Shown here: positions 24,493 to 34,856 of the stretch, piece by piece
Numbering within the stretch: position 1 is the first letter of the stretch
How the letters are laid out: the number at the start of each line of letters is the position of its first letter
NCBI GenBank assembly: GCA_963794605.1
Contig: CAWCEN010000006.1
Coordinates: 93,728 to 157,727, forward strand
Source: VAXT01 sp963794605
GTDB lineage: Bacteria > Actinomycetota > Thermoleophilia > Gaiellales > Gaiellaceae
DNA: 64,000 nt
Direction: 5' to 3'
Notes under the pieces: generated by a model
The model's database searches: none
What the model saw: the letters and a program-made list of their open reading frames with translations, nothing else
Told to the model about the DNA's origin: nothing
Translations under genes and position numbers: made by a program

Positions 24493-26166
24493 ATGCGCAG
24501 ACGGCTATGGCTCTCGGTTGCGATGCTCGTTACCGGGGCAAGCCTTCTGGTCGCATCGAGCTTTGCGAGTGCGGCGGGGAATTCCGGCGCTCTCAAGAAG
24601 GGCGGGATCTGGAAGGCAGGCACGACCGGGGCTTCGGTCCAGGTCGACCCGCAGCTCGCCTATATCACCACGGCGTGGTGGCTCGAGTACGCGACCGCAG
24701 CGAAGCTCTACAACTATCCGGACAAGTCCGGGCCCGCGGGGAGCAAGCTCGTCCCCGAGGTCGCCTCGAAGTTCACCGTCTCGAACGGTGGCAAGAGGTA
24801 CACGTTCTTCATCCGGAAGGGCTTCAAGTTCAGCGACGGCTCGGCTGTGACGGCGAACAACTTCAAGTACGCCATCAACCGGACCGCGAACAAGGACCTC
24901 GCGTCGCCTGGCGCGCAGTTCATCACGGATGACACCGGCACGAACATCGTCGGTGCGAAGGCCGTCAACGACGGACAGAGCAACAACGTCAGCGGTGTCC
25001 AGGTCAAGGGCAACAGGCTGATCGTCAACCTGACCAAGGGCGACGGAACGTTCATGGCGAAGATCACCATGCCGTTCTTCCAGGCGACGTCGTCGAAGAT
25101 CCCGCTCACGAAGGAACTCGTGAACGTGTCCGGGAACAACTATCCGTCTGCGGGCCCGTACTACATGTCCCGCAACGCTCCGGACGAGCTGACGTCGCTC
25201 CGGCAGAACAAGTACTGGAAGCCAGGCCCGGGCCGAGCGCGACCGCGCAACCTGCAGGGTCTCGACTTCCAGTGGAACCTCAACGAGCAGACCGCTTTCA
25301 ACCAGACGATTGCGAACCAGCTCGACGAGGGCCCGCTGCCGGCCGCCGAAGTGGAGGGCGTCGCCAAGCAGTTCGGCGTCAACAAGAGCCGCTTCTGGAC
25401 GAAGCCGGTCAACTGCACGGGCTACCTGCCGATGAACACGGCGAACAACCTGTTCAAGGGCAACCTGCCGCTGCGGCAGGCCGTCAACTACGCGATCAGC
25501 CGCAAGCCGTACGTGGCCCAGGCTGGCCCGTACGCCGGTCAGGCGTGGACGCACCTCTTCAATCCGGGTGTCCCCGGTTGGAAGAACGTCAGCATCTACA
25601 AGCAGAACCTGGCCACGGCCAAGAAGCTCGCGGCTGGTCACATGAGGGACGGGAAGATCACCGTCTTCTACCGCTCGTCCGGGACGACCAACCCGGCGCA
25701 GGCCCAGATCGTGAAGAACGACCTGATTGTCCTCGGGTTCAAGAGCGACAACATCACGATGAAGCCCCAATCGGGCGGCGACATCTATGACGCCATGGGC
25801 AAGCGCGGCACGGATGCCGATATGGGCGTGTCGATGGGCTGGTGCTCTGACTACCCGGATCCGTACGACTGGATCAACATCCTCCTGTACGGCCCGAGCA
25901 TTCAGGCCGAGAACAACGTGAACTACTCGTACTTCAACAATCCGAAGTGGAACAAGCGGATGGCCAACGCGGCCAAGCTCGTGGGGCCGAACCGCCTCAA
26001 GGTCTATGGCCAGATGGACATCGACATCATGAAGAAGGCTGCCCCGATGGCAATCGAGCGGACGTACAACAACAGGTACATCTTCTCGAATCGGGTCAAC
26101 CCGAAGGGCCTCGTCTACCAGGGGATCTACCAGGACTGGAGCATCCCCGCAATGGCCCTCAAGTAA
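24493..26166 (+). CDS. Peptide ABC transporter substrate-binding protein (SBP family 5)
   Basis: Extracytoplasmic receptor of 557 residues that delivers peptides or a similar ligand to the permease. Signal peptide WLSVAMLVTGASLLVASSFASAAG, then family-5 features such as YTFFIRKGFKFSDGSAVTA and the late LYGPSIQAENNVNYSYFNN. The cleavage region has no lipobox cysteine, although Gram-positive receptors are usually lipoproteins. AAAGGAGAAAC before ATG 24493 is a strong binding site. A strong hairpin follows the stop. Confidence 0.9.
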   Translation: MRRRLWLSVAMLVTGASLLVASSFASAAGNSGALKKGGIWKAGTTGASVQVDPQLAYITTAWWLEYATAAKLYNYPDKSGPAGSKLVPEVASKFTVSNGGKRYTFFIRKGFKFSDGSAVTANNFKYAINRTANKDLASPGAQFITDDTGTNIVGAKAVNDGQSNNVSGVQVKGNRLIVNLTKGDGTFMAKITMPFFQATSSKIPLTKELVNVSGNNYPSAGPYYMSRNAPDELTSLRQNKYWKPGPGRARPRNLQGLDFQWNLNEQTAFNQTIANQLDEGPLPAAEVEGVAKQFGVNKSRFWTKPVNCTGYLPMNTANNLFKGNLPLRQAVNYAISRKPYVAQAGPYAGQAWTHLFNPGVPGWKNVSIYKQNLATAKKLAAGHMRDGKITVFYRSSGTTNPAQAQIVKNDLIVLGFKSDNITMKPQSGGDIYDAMGKRGTDADMGVSMGWCSDYPDPYDWINILLYGPSIQAENNVNYSYFNNPKWNKRMANAAKLVGPNRLKVYGQMDIDIMKKAAPMAIERTYNNRYIFSNRVNPKGLVYQGIYQDWSIPAMALK

Positions 26167-26193
26167 GGAGGCTCTGACCGAGCCAGCAACAAA

Positions 26194-26225
26194 CGTGGGG
26201 CGCCGGTTTCGACCGGCGCCCCACG
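26194..26225 (+). terminator. Strong hairpin with UUCG loop after the binding-protein gene
   Basis: Perfect 14-bp GC-rich stem (CGTGGGGCGCCGGT / ACCGGCGCCCCACG) closed by TTCG. With no T-run it may act as a partial terminator or 3' stabiliser that raises binding-protein mRNA over the permease genes. Confidence 0.75.
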
Positions 26226-26280
26226 CGTAATAAGACTGAGCTAGGATTTCCGGCCGGTGCGCTAGGAGAGGAGGAGGCAG

Positions 26281-27258
26281 TTGTTCCGATATCTGATCAG
26301 GAGGGTCCTGTGGGCGCTCTTCCTCTTTCTCGTGATCACGTTCGTCACGTTCGTGATCTTCTTCATGGCGCCCAACAACCCGGCGCGCGCGATGTGCGGA
26401 GGCGACCAGGCGAGCCCGACGTGCCTCAAGACGGCGACCGAGAAGCTCCACCTGAACGACTCCGTTCCGCTTCAGTACTACCACTTCCTCGAGCGACTCG
26501 TCGTGCATCAGGACCTCGGGACGTCCTACTCGACGAGCCAGAGCATCAACGAAAAGATCAAGAAGGCGGCACCCGTGACGGCGTCGCTCGTCTTCGGCGG
26601 CGCGGTCCTCTGGATGATCATCGGCCTCTCGGTCGGGATCTTCTCGGCATTGCGGCCCCGATCGCTGATCGACCGAGCAGCGATGATCTTCGTCCTGATC
26701 GGGGTCTCGGCGCACCCGGTCTGGATCGGGTTGATCTTCTCGTACTTCTTCGGCGTCAAATGGCATATCACGCCGATCGCGAACTACGCGAACTTCTTCG
26801 GGGCGCCGCCCGACTCGGGGCTGCCCGGCGGGCCGGCGCAGTGGGCCTATCACATGATCCTGCCCTGGATGACGTTCGCGATTCTGTTCGCCGCGCTCTA
26901 CGTCCGCATGATCAGGGCCAACGTGATGGAGACCCTGAACGAGGACTACGTGCGCACCGCGCGGGCCAAGGGAGCTCCCGAACAGCGGATTCTCTTCTCG
27001 CACGTGCTGCGCAACGCGCTCCTGCCGGTCGTGACCATGCTCGGCATGGACATCGGAGTCGCGCTCGGCGGAGCGATCTTCACCGAGACCGTCTACCAGC
27101 TTCCGGGGCTGGGCAGAACGGCGGTGGTCGCTATCGGCAACGACGACCTGGCGGTTCTCCAGGGCGTGGTTGTGTTCGCGACGATCGCCATTCTTTTCTT
27201 TAACCTGATCGTCGACCTGATGTACGCCTGGATCGACCCGCGAATCCGGCTAAGCTAA
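26281..27258 (+). CDS. Peptide ABC transporter permease (DppB/OppB-like)
   Basis: Second membrane subunit, 325 residues, six helices. The OppB-type N-terminus FRYLIRRVLWALFLFLVITF and EAA loop DYVRTARAKGAPEQRILFSH are clear. TTG start at 26281 behind GAGGAGGCAG; a weak TAGGAT box (26242-26247) could give separate transcription after the upstream hairpin. Confidence 0.9.
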   Translation: MFRYLIRRVLWALFLFLVITFVTFVIFFMAPNNPARAMCGGDQASPTCLKTATEKLHLNDSVPLQYYHFLERLVVHQDLGTSYSTSQSINEKIKKAAPVTASLVFGGAVLWMIIGLSVGIFSALRPRSLIDRAAMIFVLIGVSAHPVWIGLIFSYFFGVKWHITPIANYANFFGAPPDSGLPGGPAQWAYHMILPWMTFAILFAALYVRMIRANVMETLNEDYVRTARAKGAPEQRILFSHVLRNALLPVVTMLGMDIGVALGGAIFTETVYQLPGLGRTAVVAIGNDDLAVLQGVVVFATIAILFFNLIVDLMYAWIDPRIRLS

Positions 27259-27270
27259 GCGACCTCACAC

Positions 27271-29388
<2,118 letters not shown>

Positions 29389-29397
29389 CTTCAGGGA

Positions 29398-29775
29398 ATG
29401 CTGGTCGCGGCGCTCCGCCGGCTCGCCTTCGTGACCGTGCTCGCCGTGGGCGTGACTGTGGTCCTGTCGCTGCTCCTGGGGCTCCTGGTCGGGTCGAGCG
29501 TCAACCGTGCGCTCACGCTCGGCTTCTACCTCGGGGGCTGCTTCTTCCTCGTCGTCGGGTTCTTCATCGGCAACCGCGGGCCCGCGCGGGTGAAAGGCGA
29601 GGACACCGTCGGTCCGACGATGCTCCCGATCCCGGGCGCCGGCAGCCGGCGACTGCGCTGGGCGACCCTCCCCGAACAGAACGAGACGATCAACAACTCG
29701 GCCGTCTTCATCTCGCTGGGCCTGCTGCTCGTTGCGCTCGGCGCGATCATCGACACACGCCACTCACTCCTTTGA
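29398..29775 (+). CDS. Small membrane protein of unknown function
   Basis: No family recognised. 125 residues with three hydrophobic segments: about 10-32, 42-58 (LGFYLGGCFFLVVGFFIG) and 102-117 (FISLGLLLVALGAIID), separated by a polar region. A TAACTT box overlaps the upstream stop and ends 6 nt before the ATG. It lies between the transporter and the anti-sigma-like gene. Confidence 0.6.
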   Translation: MLVAALRRLAFVTVLAVGVTVVLSLLLGLLVGSSVNRALTLGFYLGGCFFLVVGFFIGNRGPARVKGEDTVGPTMLPIPGAGSRRLRWATLPEQNETINNSAVFISLGLLLVALGAIIDTRHSLL

Positions 29776-29810
29776 GTGACTAACTTTCACGTGTGAGCCG
29801 CCGTCAGAAG

Positions 29811-29816
29811 TAGTGT
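29811..29816 (+). promoter_or_regulatory. -10 box TAGTGT before the zinc-finger gene
   Basis: Ends 7 nt before ATG 29824, favouring that start over the in-frame GTG at 29815. Confidence 0.4.
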
Positions 29817-29823
29817 GAGAAGC

Positions 29824-30303
29824 ATGCACGGAGCCTGTGACCGCGCCCGCCAATGGGCGACCGCCGACCTCGACGGGGAGCTGTCGAGGTTCGAGCGCGT
29901 CCTTCTGAGCGCGCATCTCGCGGACTGCCCGTCCTGCCGGGAGTTCACCACTGCGATCGGCGGGTTCACCGAGATGCTGCGGACGGCTCCGCCGGAGCCC
30001 CTCGAGCGGACGATCGAGATCGGACGTCTCCGTCGCCGGATCGGGTTGCGGCTTGCGCCGGCGGTGGCGGCCATGGCGGTCACCGTGGTCGGCCTCGGGA
30101 GCATCCTCGCCTCGTCGGATCTCCGCACTCGCTCGGTGGGGGACGGGAACGGAAGCGTCGACCGCGTGACCTCGCACCTGGCCTCGGTCGACACGATGAA
30201 CCTGTCGACAGCCGGCGCGCTTGCGAGCGCCAGCAACGCCGTCCCGCGGCTCAGCACCGCTGGGCGCAGCTCGCTCCACGGCGGGCCCGTCATCAAGCGT
30301 TGA
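29824..30303 (+). CDS. Putative zinc-finger (zf-HC2) anti-sigma-like membrane protein
   Basis: 159 residues. The N-terminal zinc finger H31-x3-C35-x2-C38 (HLADCPSC) preceded by LDGELSRFERVLLSAHL is the classic zf-HC2/ZAS arrangement of anti-sigma factors that bind ECF sigma factors. One membrane helix lies at about 75-97 (LAPAVAAMAVTVVGLGSILA), leaving an external Ser/Thr-rich tail of about 60 residues. No ECF sigma gene is adjacent, so the partner is unknown and an orphan role is possible. Confidence 0.75.
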   Translation: MHGACDRARQWATADLDGELSRFERVLLSAHLADCPSCREFTTAIGGFTEMLRTAPPEPLERTIEIGRLRRRIGLRLAPAVAAMAVTVVGLGSILASSDLRTRSVGDGNGSVDRVTSHLASVDTMNLSTAGALASASNAVPRLSTAGRSSLHGGPVIKR

Positions 30304-30395
30304 AATGTGATGCGCCGCGATAGCGGTGCGAACCAGTCGGTGGGGTACTGTGGGTTAACTGTGTTTCCCTCGCTCGTCACCTCGCACGTCTGAAG

Positions 30396-30430
30396 CCTCG
30401 ACCATGCCTCCCGGGTGGAGGCGATCGAGG
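30396..30430 (+). promoter_or_regulatory. Two-step hairpin in the spacer before atpD
   Basis: Outer stem CCTCGA / TCGAGG and inner stem GCCTCC / GGAGGC with loop CGGGT. GATCGAGGACG is repeated at 30423-30433 and 30460-30470. Within the 259-bp gap before atpD this could end the upstream transcript or form a 5' structure. Confidence 0.4.
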
Positions 30431-30488
30431 ACGACATGCGCAAGGCCAACCTCCTGGGGGATCGAGGACGGTCGCGCCCACGCTTCGG

Positions 30489-30494
30489 TAAACT
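30489..30494 (+). promoter_or_regulatory. -10 box TAAACT for the atpD-atpC transcript
   Basis: TAAACT, the same hexamer as before ftsE, lies 68 nt before atpD, which has its own ribosome binding site (CCAGGAGACGC). The -35 is weak. It implies separate transcription of atpDC. Confidence 0.35.
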
Positions 30495-30562
30495 CAGGGC
30501 GCTGAGCGGGCGGCTCTCACGCCGCGCCGGCACCACACCGGACTCACCTCTCCAGGAGACGC

Positions 30563-32041
<1,479 letters not shown>

Positions 32042-32043
32042 CC

Positions 32044-32460
32044 GTGGCTACATTCGACGTATCGCTCGTCACGCCTGACGGGCCCGTCTACGAGGGCGAG
32101 ATCGAGATGCTGATCGTCCCCGGCGCGGACGGCGAGATCGGCGTCCTGGCCCGGCACGCGCCGCTGATCGCGATGCTCAAGGCCGGCTCGACGAGGGTGC
32201 ACGTGAAGCGCGACGGGGAGGTGCACGAGTTCGCGACCGGCCCCGGGTTCTTCAAGGTCGAGCAGGACCGGGCGCTCGCGCTCGTCGACGACGCCGTGGA
32301 CGCCAAGCACATCGACGACGCCCGCGCGCGCGAGCAGCTCGAGGCGGCGCAGGCCGAGCTGGAGCTCATCGAGCGCGGCGAGTCGGACGCGGACCGCTGG
32401 CAGATCGAGCAGCGAATCAAGCACGCAGAGAACCAGCTGGCGGTCGGCGGCCGGGGATGA
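32044..32460 (+). CDS. atpC: ATP synthase F1 subunit epsilon
   Basis: Rotor foot and inhibitory subunit, 138 residues. N-terminal beta-sandwich (ATFDVSLVTPDGPVYEGEIE), then a two-helix C-terminal hairpin (about 85-132) rich in Ala/Glu, which can block rotation. GTG start at 32044. Beyond the stop, the same frame continues GSAGIAGALVMLLMARR to a second stop at about 32547, probably by chance. Confidence 0.93.
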   Translation: MATFDVSLVTPDGPVYEGEIEMLIVPGADGEIGVLARHAPLIAMLKAGSTRVHVKRDGEVHEFATGPGFFKVEQDRALALVDDAVDAKHIDDARAREQLEAAQAELELIERGESDADRWQIEQRIKHAENQLAVGGRG

Positions 32461-32606
32461 GGCTCGGCGGGCATCGCCGGCGCGCTGGTGATGCTCCTGA
32501 TGGCCCGCCGCGCGGAGGACGATTCCTGCGCAGCCGAGCTCCACTGATAGGCTCCGACGACCTGGAGAGCTTTGAACGGCAGCTTGGCGACCAGGGTCAA
32601 CAAAAA

Positions 32607-32656
32607 CGCCTAAAGAGCCCGGAGCGAGACGCTCCCGACCTCTTCAGGCGGGAGCG
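32607..32656 (+). promoter_or_regulatory. Possible RNA switch before the MetE-like pair
   Basis: Segment CGCTCCCG (32630-32637) can pair either with CGGAGCG just upstream (32620-32626, inside an outer stem CGCCTAAAGAG / CTCTTCAGGCG, 32607-32650) or with CGGGAGCG downstream (32649-32656, perfect 8 bp). The two folds exclude each other, and the second lies 9 nt before AAGGAGG. No known SAM, SAH or cobalamin riboswitch consensus was recognised. Confidence 0.45.
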
Positions 32657-32677
32657 TTTGTCGTGAAGGAGGCGCAG

Positions 32678-33574
32678 TTGCAGGCATTTGCACCCGGCAT
32701 CTACCCGCGCTCGGAGGAGCTCGTCCAGGCGACGCGCGACCTCGATCGGGGGCGCACGAGCCAGGAGGCGGTCGACGAGCAGATCGAGCGCGATCTGGGC
32801 GAGCTCGTCTCGGTCCAGCAGGCCGCGGGGCTCGACCTCCTCGCCGACGGCATGCTCCGTTGGCAGGACGTCTTCCGGCCGATCGTCGAGGCCGCGGACG
32901 GACTGGAGAAGGGCGCGCTCACGCGGTTCCTCGACACGAACACCTTCTACCGCGCTCCGAGCTCGACGACCGCGACGCCAACGCTGTCCCAGCCGGTGAA
33001 CCGTGGCTTCATCTCCCAGGTGCCCGGTCCCCGGCTGGTAACGCTCCCGTCGCCGTTCGCGCTCGCCCATGGAACGGGCGTCGAGCCCAGCACGCTTGCG
33101 GCGAACGTCCTCAGGCCGCAGATCGACGCGCTCGATACCGAGCTGGTCGTGCTCGAGGAGCCGTTCCTCGCGCGTTCCGAGGAGGGCGGCCTGGAGAAGC
33201 TCGGTGACGCGCTCGAGCAGCTCGCCGGTGGGCCGAGGATTGCACTCTGGGTGACGTTCGGCAGCGCGGAGCGGCTGTTCCAGCAGGGGCTCGCAGACTT
33301 GCCCGTCGACGCGATCGGTGTCGACTTCTACGCCACGAAGGTGAACGCAATCCCAGAGGGCTTCCACAAGACGCTGCTGGCGGGCGTCCTCGACGCTCGC
33401 AGCTCGGTTCCGGAAGAGCCGGGTGAGATCGCTGCCTTCGTCAGGCAAGTTCGCGCACGCGGCGTCGAGGACATCGCGCTCGTTCCGAACGGGGATCTTC
33501 AGTACGTTTCACAATCGGTCACGAGCGAGAAGCTGGCGCGGCTCGGCAAGGCGAAAACGGAGGCTGCAGCATGA
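32678..33574 (+). CDS. MetE N-terminal-domain-like protein
   Basis: 298 residues from TTG 32678, chosen because AAGGAGG lies 5 nt upstream (a GTG at 32663 would put that binding site inside the gene). The start APGIYPRSEELVQATRDLDR and LLADGMLRWQD resemble the N-terminal barrel of cobalamin-independent methionine synthase. Zinc ligands are not visible. Its stop overlaps the next start (ATGA), so it is made in step with the catalytic half. It may be a structural or methyl-donor-binding partner; alternatively a distant UROD/MetE-fold protein. Confidence 0.7.
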   Translation: MQAFAPGIYPRSEELVQATRDLDRGRTSQEAVDEQIERDLGELVSVQQAAGLDLLADGMLRWQDVFRPIVEAADGLEKGALTRFLDTNTFYRAPSSTTATPTLSQPVNRGFISQVPGPRLVTLPSPFALAHGTGVEPSTLAANVLRPQIDALDTELVVLEEPFLARSEEGGLEKLGDALEQLAGGPRIALWVTFGSAERLFQQGLADLPVDAIGVDFYATKVNAIPEGFHKTLLAGVLDARSSVPEEPGEIAAFVRQVRARGVEDIALVPNGDLQYVSQSVTSEKLARLGKAKTEAAA

Positions 33575-34758
33575 GCTCGAACGGAGACGTCAAGTTCCTG
33601 ACGCACGAGGTGGGATCGCTCGCGAAGCCGCCCTGGCTCGTCAAGACCTCCGCGGGCAAGCCGCTCGAGGAGAGCGACGTCGAGCATGCGCGGGCCTGGG
33701 GAGAGAAGCTCGAGGTCGACGGGCACGAGCAGCTCGTCGAGCTCCTGCGGCAGGACGAGCGCGACCCGGACGAGATCGCGCGCTGGTCGAGCCGCTACTG
33801 CCTCCGCCTGCAGGAGTCGGCCGGCGTCGATGTCGTCTGGGACGGCGAGCAGCAGCGCAGCGAGATGTACGCGTGGGCGATAGCGCATTCGAACGGCTTC
33901 GAGCCGCGCGGCACGATCCGCTCGTTCGACAACAAGTACTACTCGAAGTCGGCGGCGGTCGGCCCCGTCTCGCTGGCCGAGCCGTACCACAACGACGAGT
34001 TCTCGTTTCTCAAGTCCGCGGCCAAGCACGAGCTGAAGATTCCGATCACGGGCGCCTACACGCTCGCCGTGTGGTCGTACGACGAGCACCACCTGCCGAA
34101 AACCGGCCGGCTCGGTGGAGGCCTGTCCAGACAGGACGAGGTCGACGCGCGGCGCCAGCTGACGCTCGACATCGCGCGCAACATCATCCGCCCGAACCTC
34201 GAGGCGCTGATCGCGCTCGGCGCGACCTGGATCCAGATCGACGAGCCCGGCGCTTCGACCGAGGAGGACGAGCTCGACATCTTCGTCGAGAGCTTCAACG
34301 TGTCCGTCGAGGGGCTCGACTGCACGTTCTCGACGCACCTCTGCTTCTCGGACTACGACCTCTTCTTCCCCGCGATCGAGGGGATGGCCGGCTGCCGGCA
34401 GTACTGCGTCGGCTTCGCCAACTACGACACGACCGAGCTCGGCACGTCCAGCACGGATCGCCCGGGGTACGAAGTGATCTCGAAGTGGCGCGATCTTCCA
34501 TACGAGCCGATCCTCGGCCTCGGCGTGACCGACATCCACACGGACTTCATCGAGTCGCCGGAGCTCGTGCGCGACCGGATCCTGTACGCGGTCGACGTCT
34601 TCGGCGATCCGGCTCGAATCCACGTCTGCCCGGACTGCGGGCTGCGTACGCGCAGCTGGGACGTCGCGTACGAGAAGCTCCGCAACATGGTCGAGGGGAC
34701 GCGCCTCGCGGAGGAGTCCCTGAACCGCGCGCACGTCGGCGCGACCAAAACTTCGTAA
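33571..34758 (+). CDS. Core methionine synthase, MetE C-terminal-domain-like
   Basis: 395 residues carrying the catalytic barrel of MetE. Zinc ligands H256 and C258 (STHLCFSDYD) and C356 (CPDCGLRTR), as well as IDEPGAS, are conserved; they bind and activate homocysteine. Full-length MetE is a single chain of about 750 residues with two barrels; here the halves are separate coupled genes. Core-MetE proteins of some bacteria and archaea use corrinoid or other methyl donors rather than folate. The methyl source here is unknown. ahcY is encoded 5 kb away. Confidence 0.8.
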   Translation: MSSNGDVKFLTHEVGSLAKPPWLVKTSAGKPLEESDVEHARAWGEKLEVDGHEQLVELLRQDERDPDEIARWSSRYCLRLQESAGVDVVWDGEQQRSEMYAWAIAHSNGFEPRGTIRSFDNKYYSKSAAVGPVSLAEPYHNDEFSFLKSAAKHELKIPITGAYTLAVWSYDEHHLPKTGRLGGGLSRQDEVDARRQLTLDIARNIIRPNLEALIALGATWIQIDEPGASTEEDELDIFVESFNVSVEGLDCTFSTHLCFSDYDLFFPAIEGMAGCRQYCVGFANYDTTELGTSSTDRPGYEVISKWRDLPYEPILGLGVTDIHTDFIESPELVRDRILYAVDVFGDPARIHVCPDCGLRTRSWDVAYEKLRNMVEGTRLAEESLNRAHVGATKTS

Positions 34759-34833
34759 CACCGTGTTGCAAGGAGGGGCAGGAGGTGCCCGGGAACCGGT
34801 CGAACTAGCCGCGTAGTCGGCTATCCTGCCGCT

Positions 34834-34855
34834 GCGGACGCCGGACGGCGTTCGC
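34834..34855 (+). terminator. Hairpin just before the LCP gene
   Basis: Stem GCGGACGCC / GGCGTTCGC (9 bp with one G-T) and loop GGAC, ending 1 nt before the TTG at 34857. A TATCCT box (34822-34827) lies just upstream. It could terminate the MetE message or fold in the LCP leader. Confidence 0.4.
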
Positions 34856-34856
34856 A

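Noticed and set aside
32457..32666. 69-codon frame after atpC, and the in-frame continuation of atpC past its stop
   Set aside because: No ribosome binding site, Arg/Gly-rich random-looking text; the short hydrophobic continuation GSAGIAGALVMLLM is too brief to support read-through.
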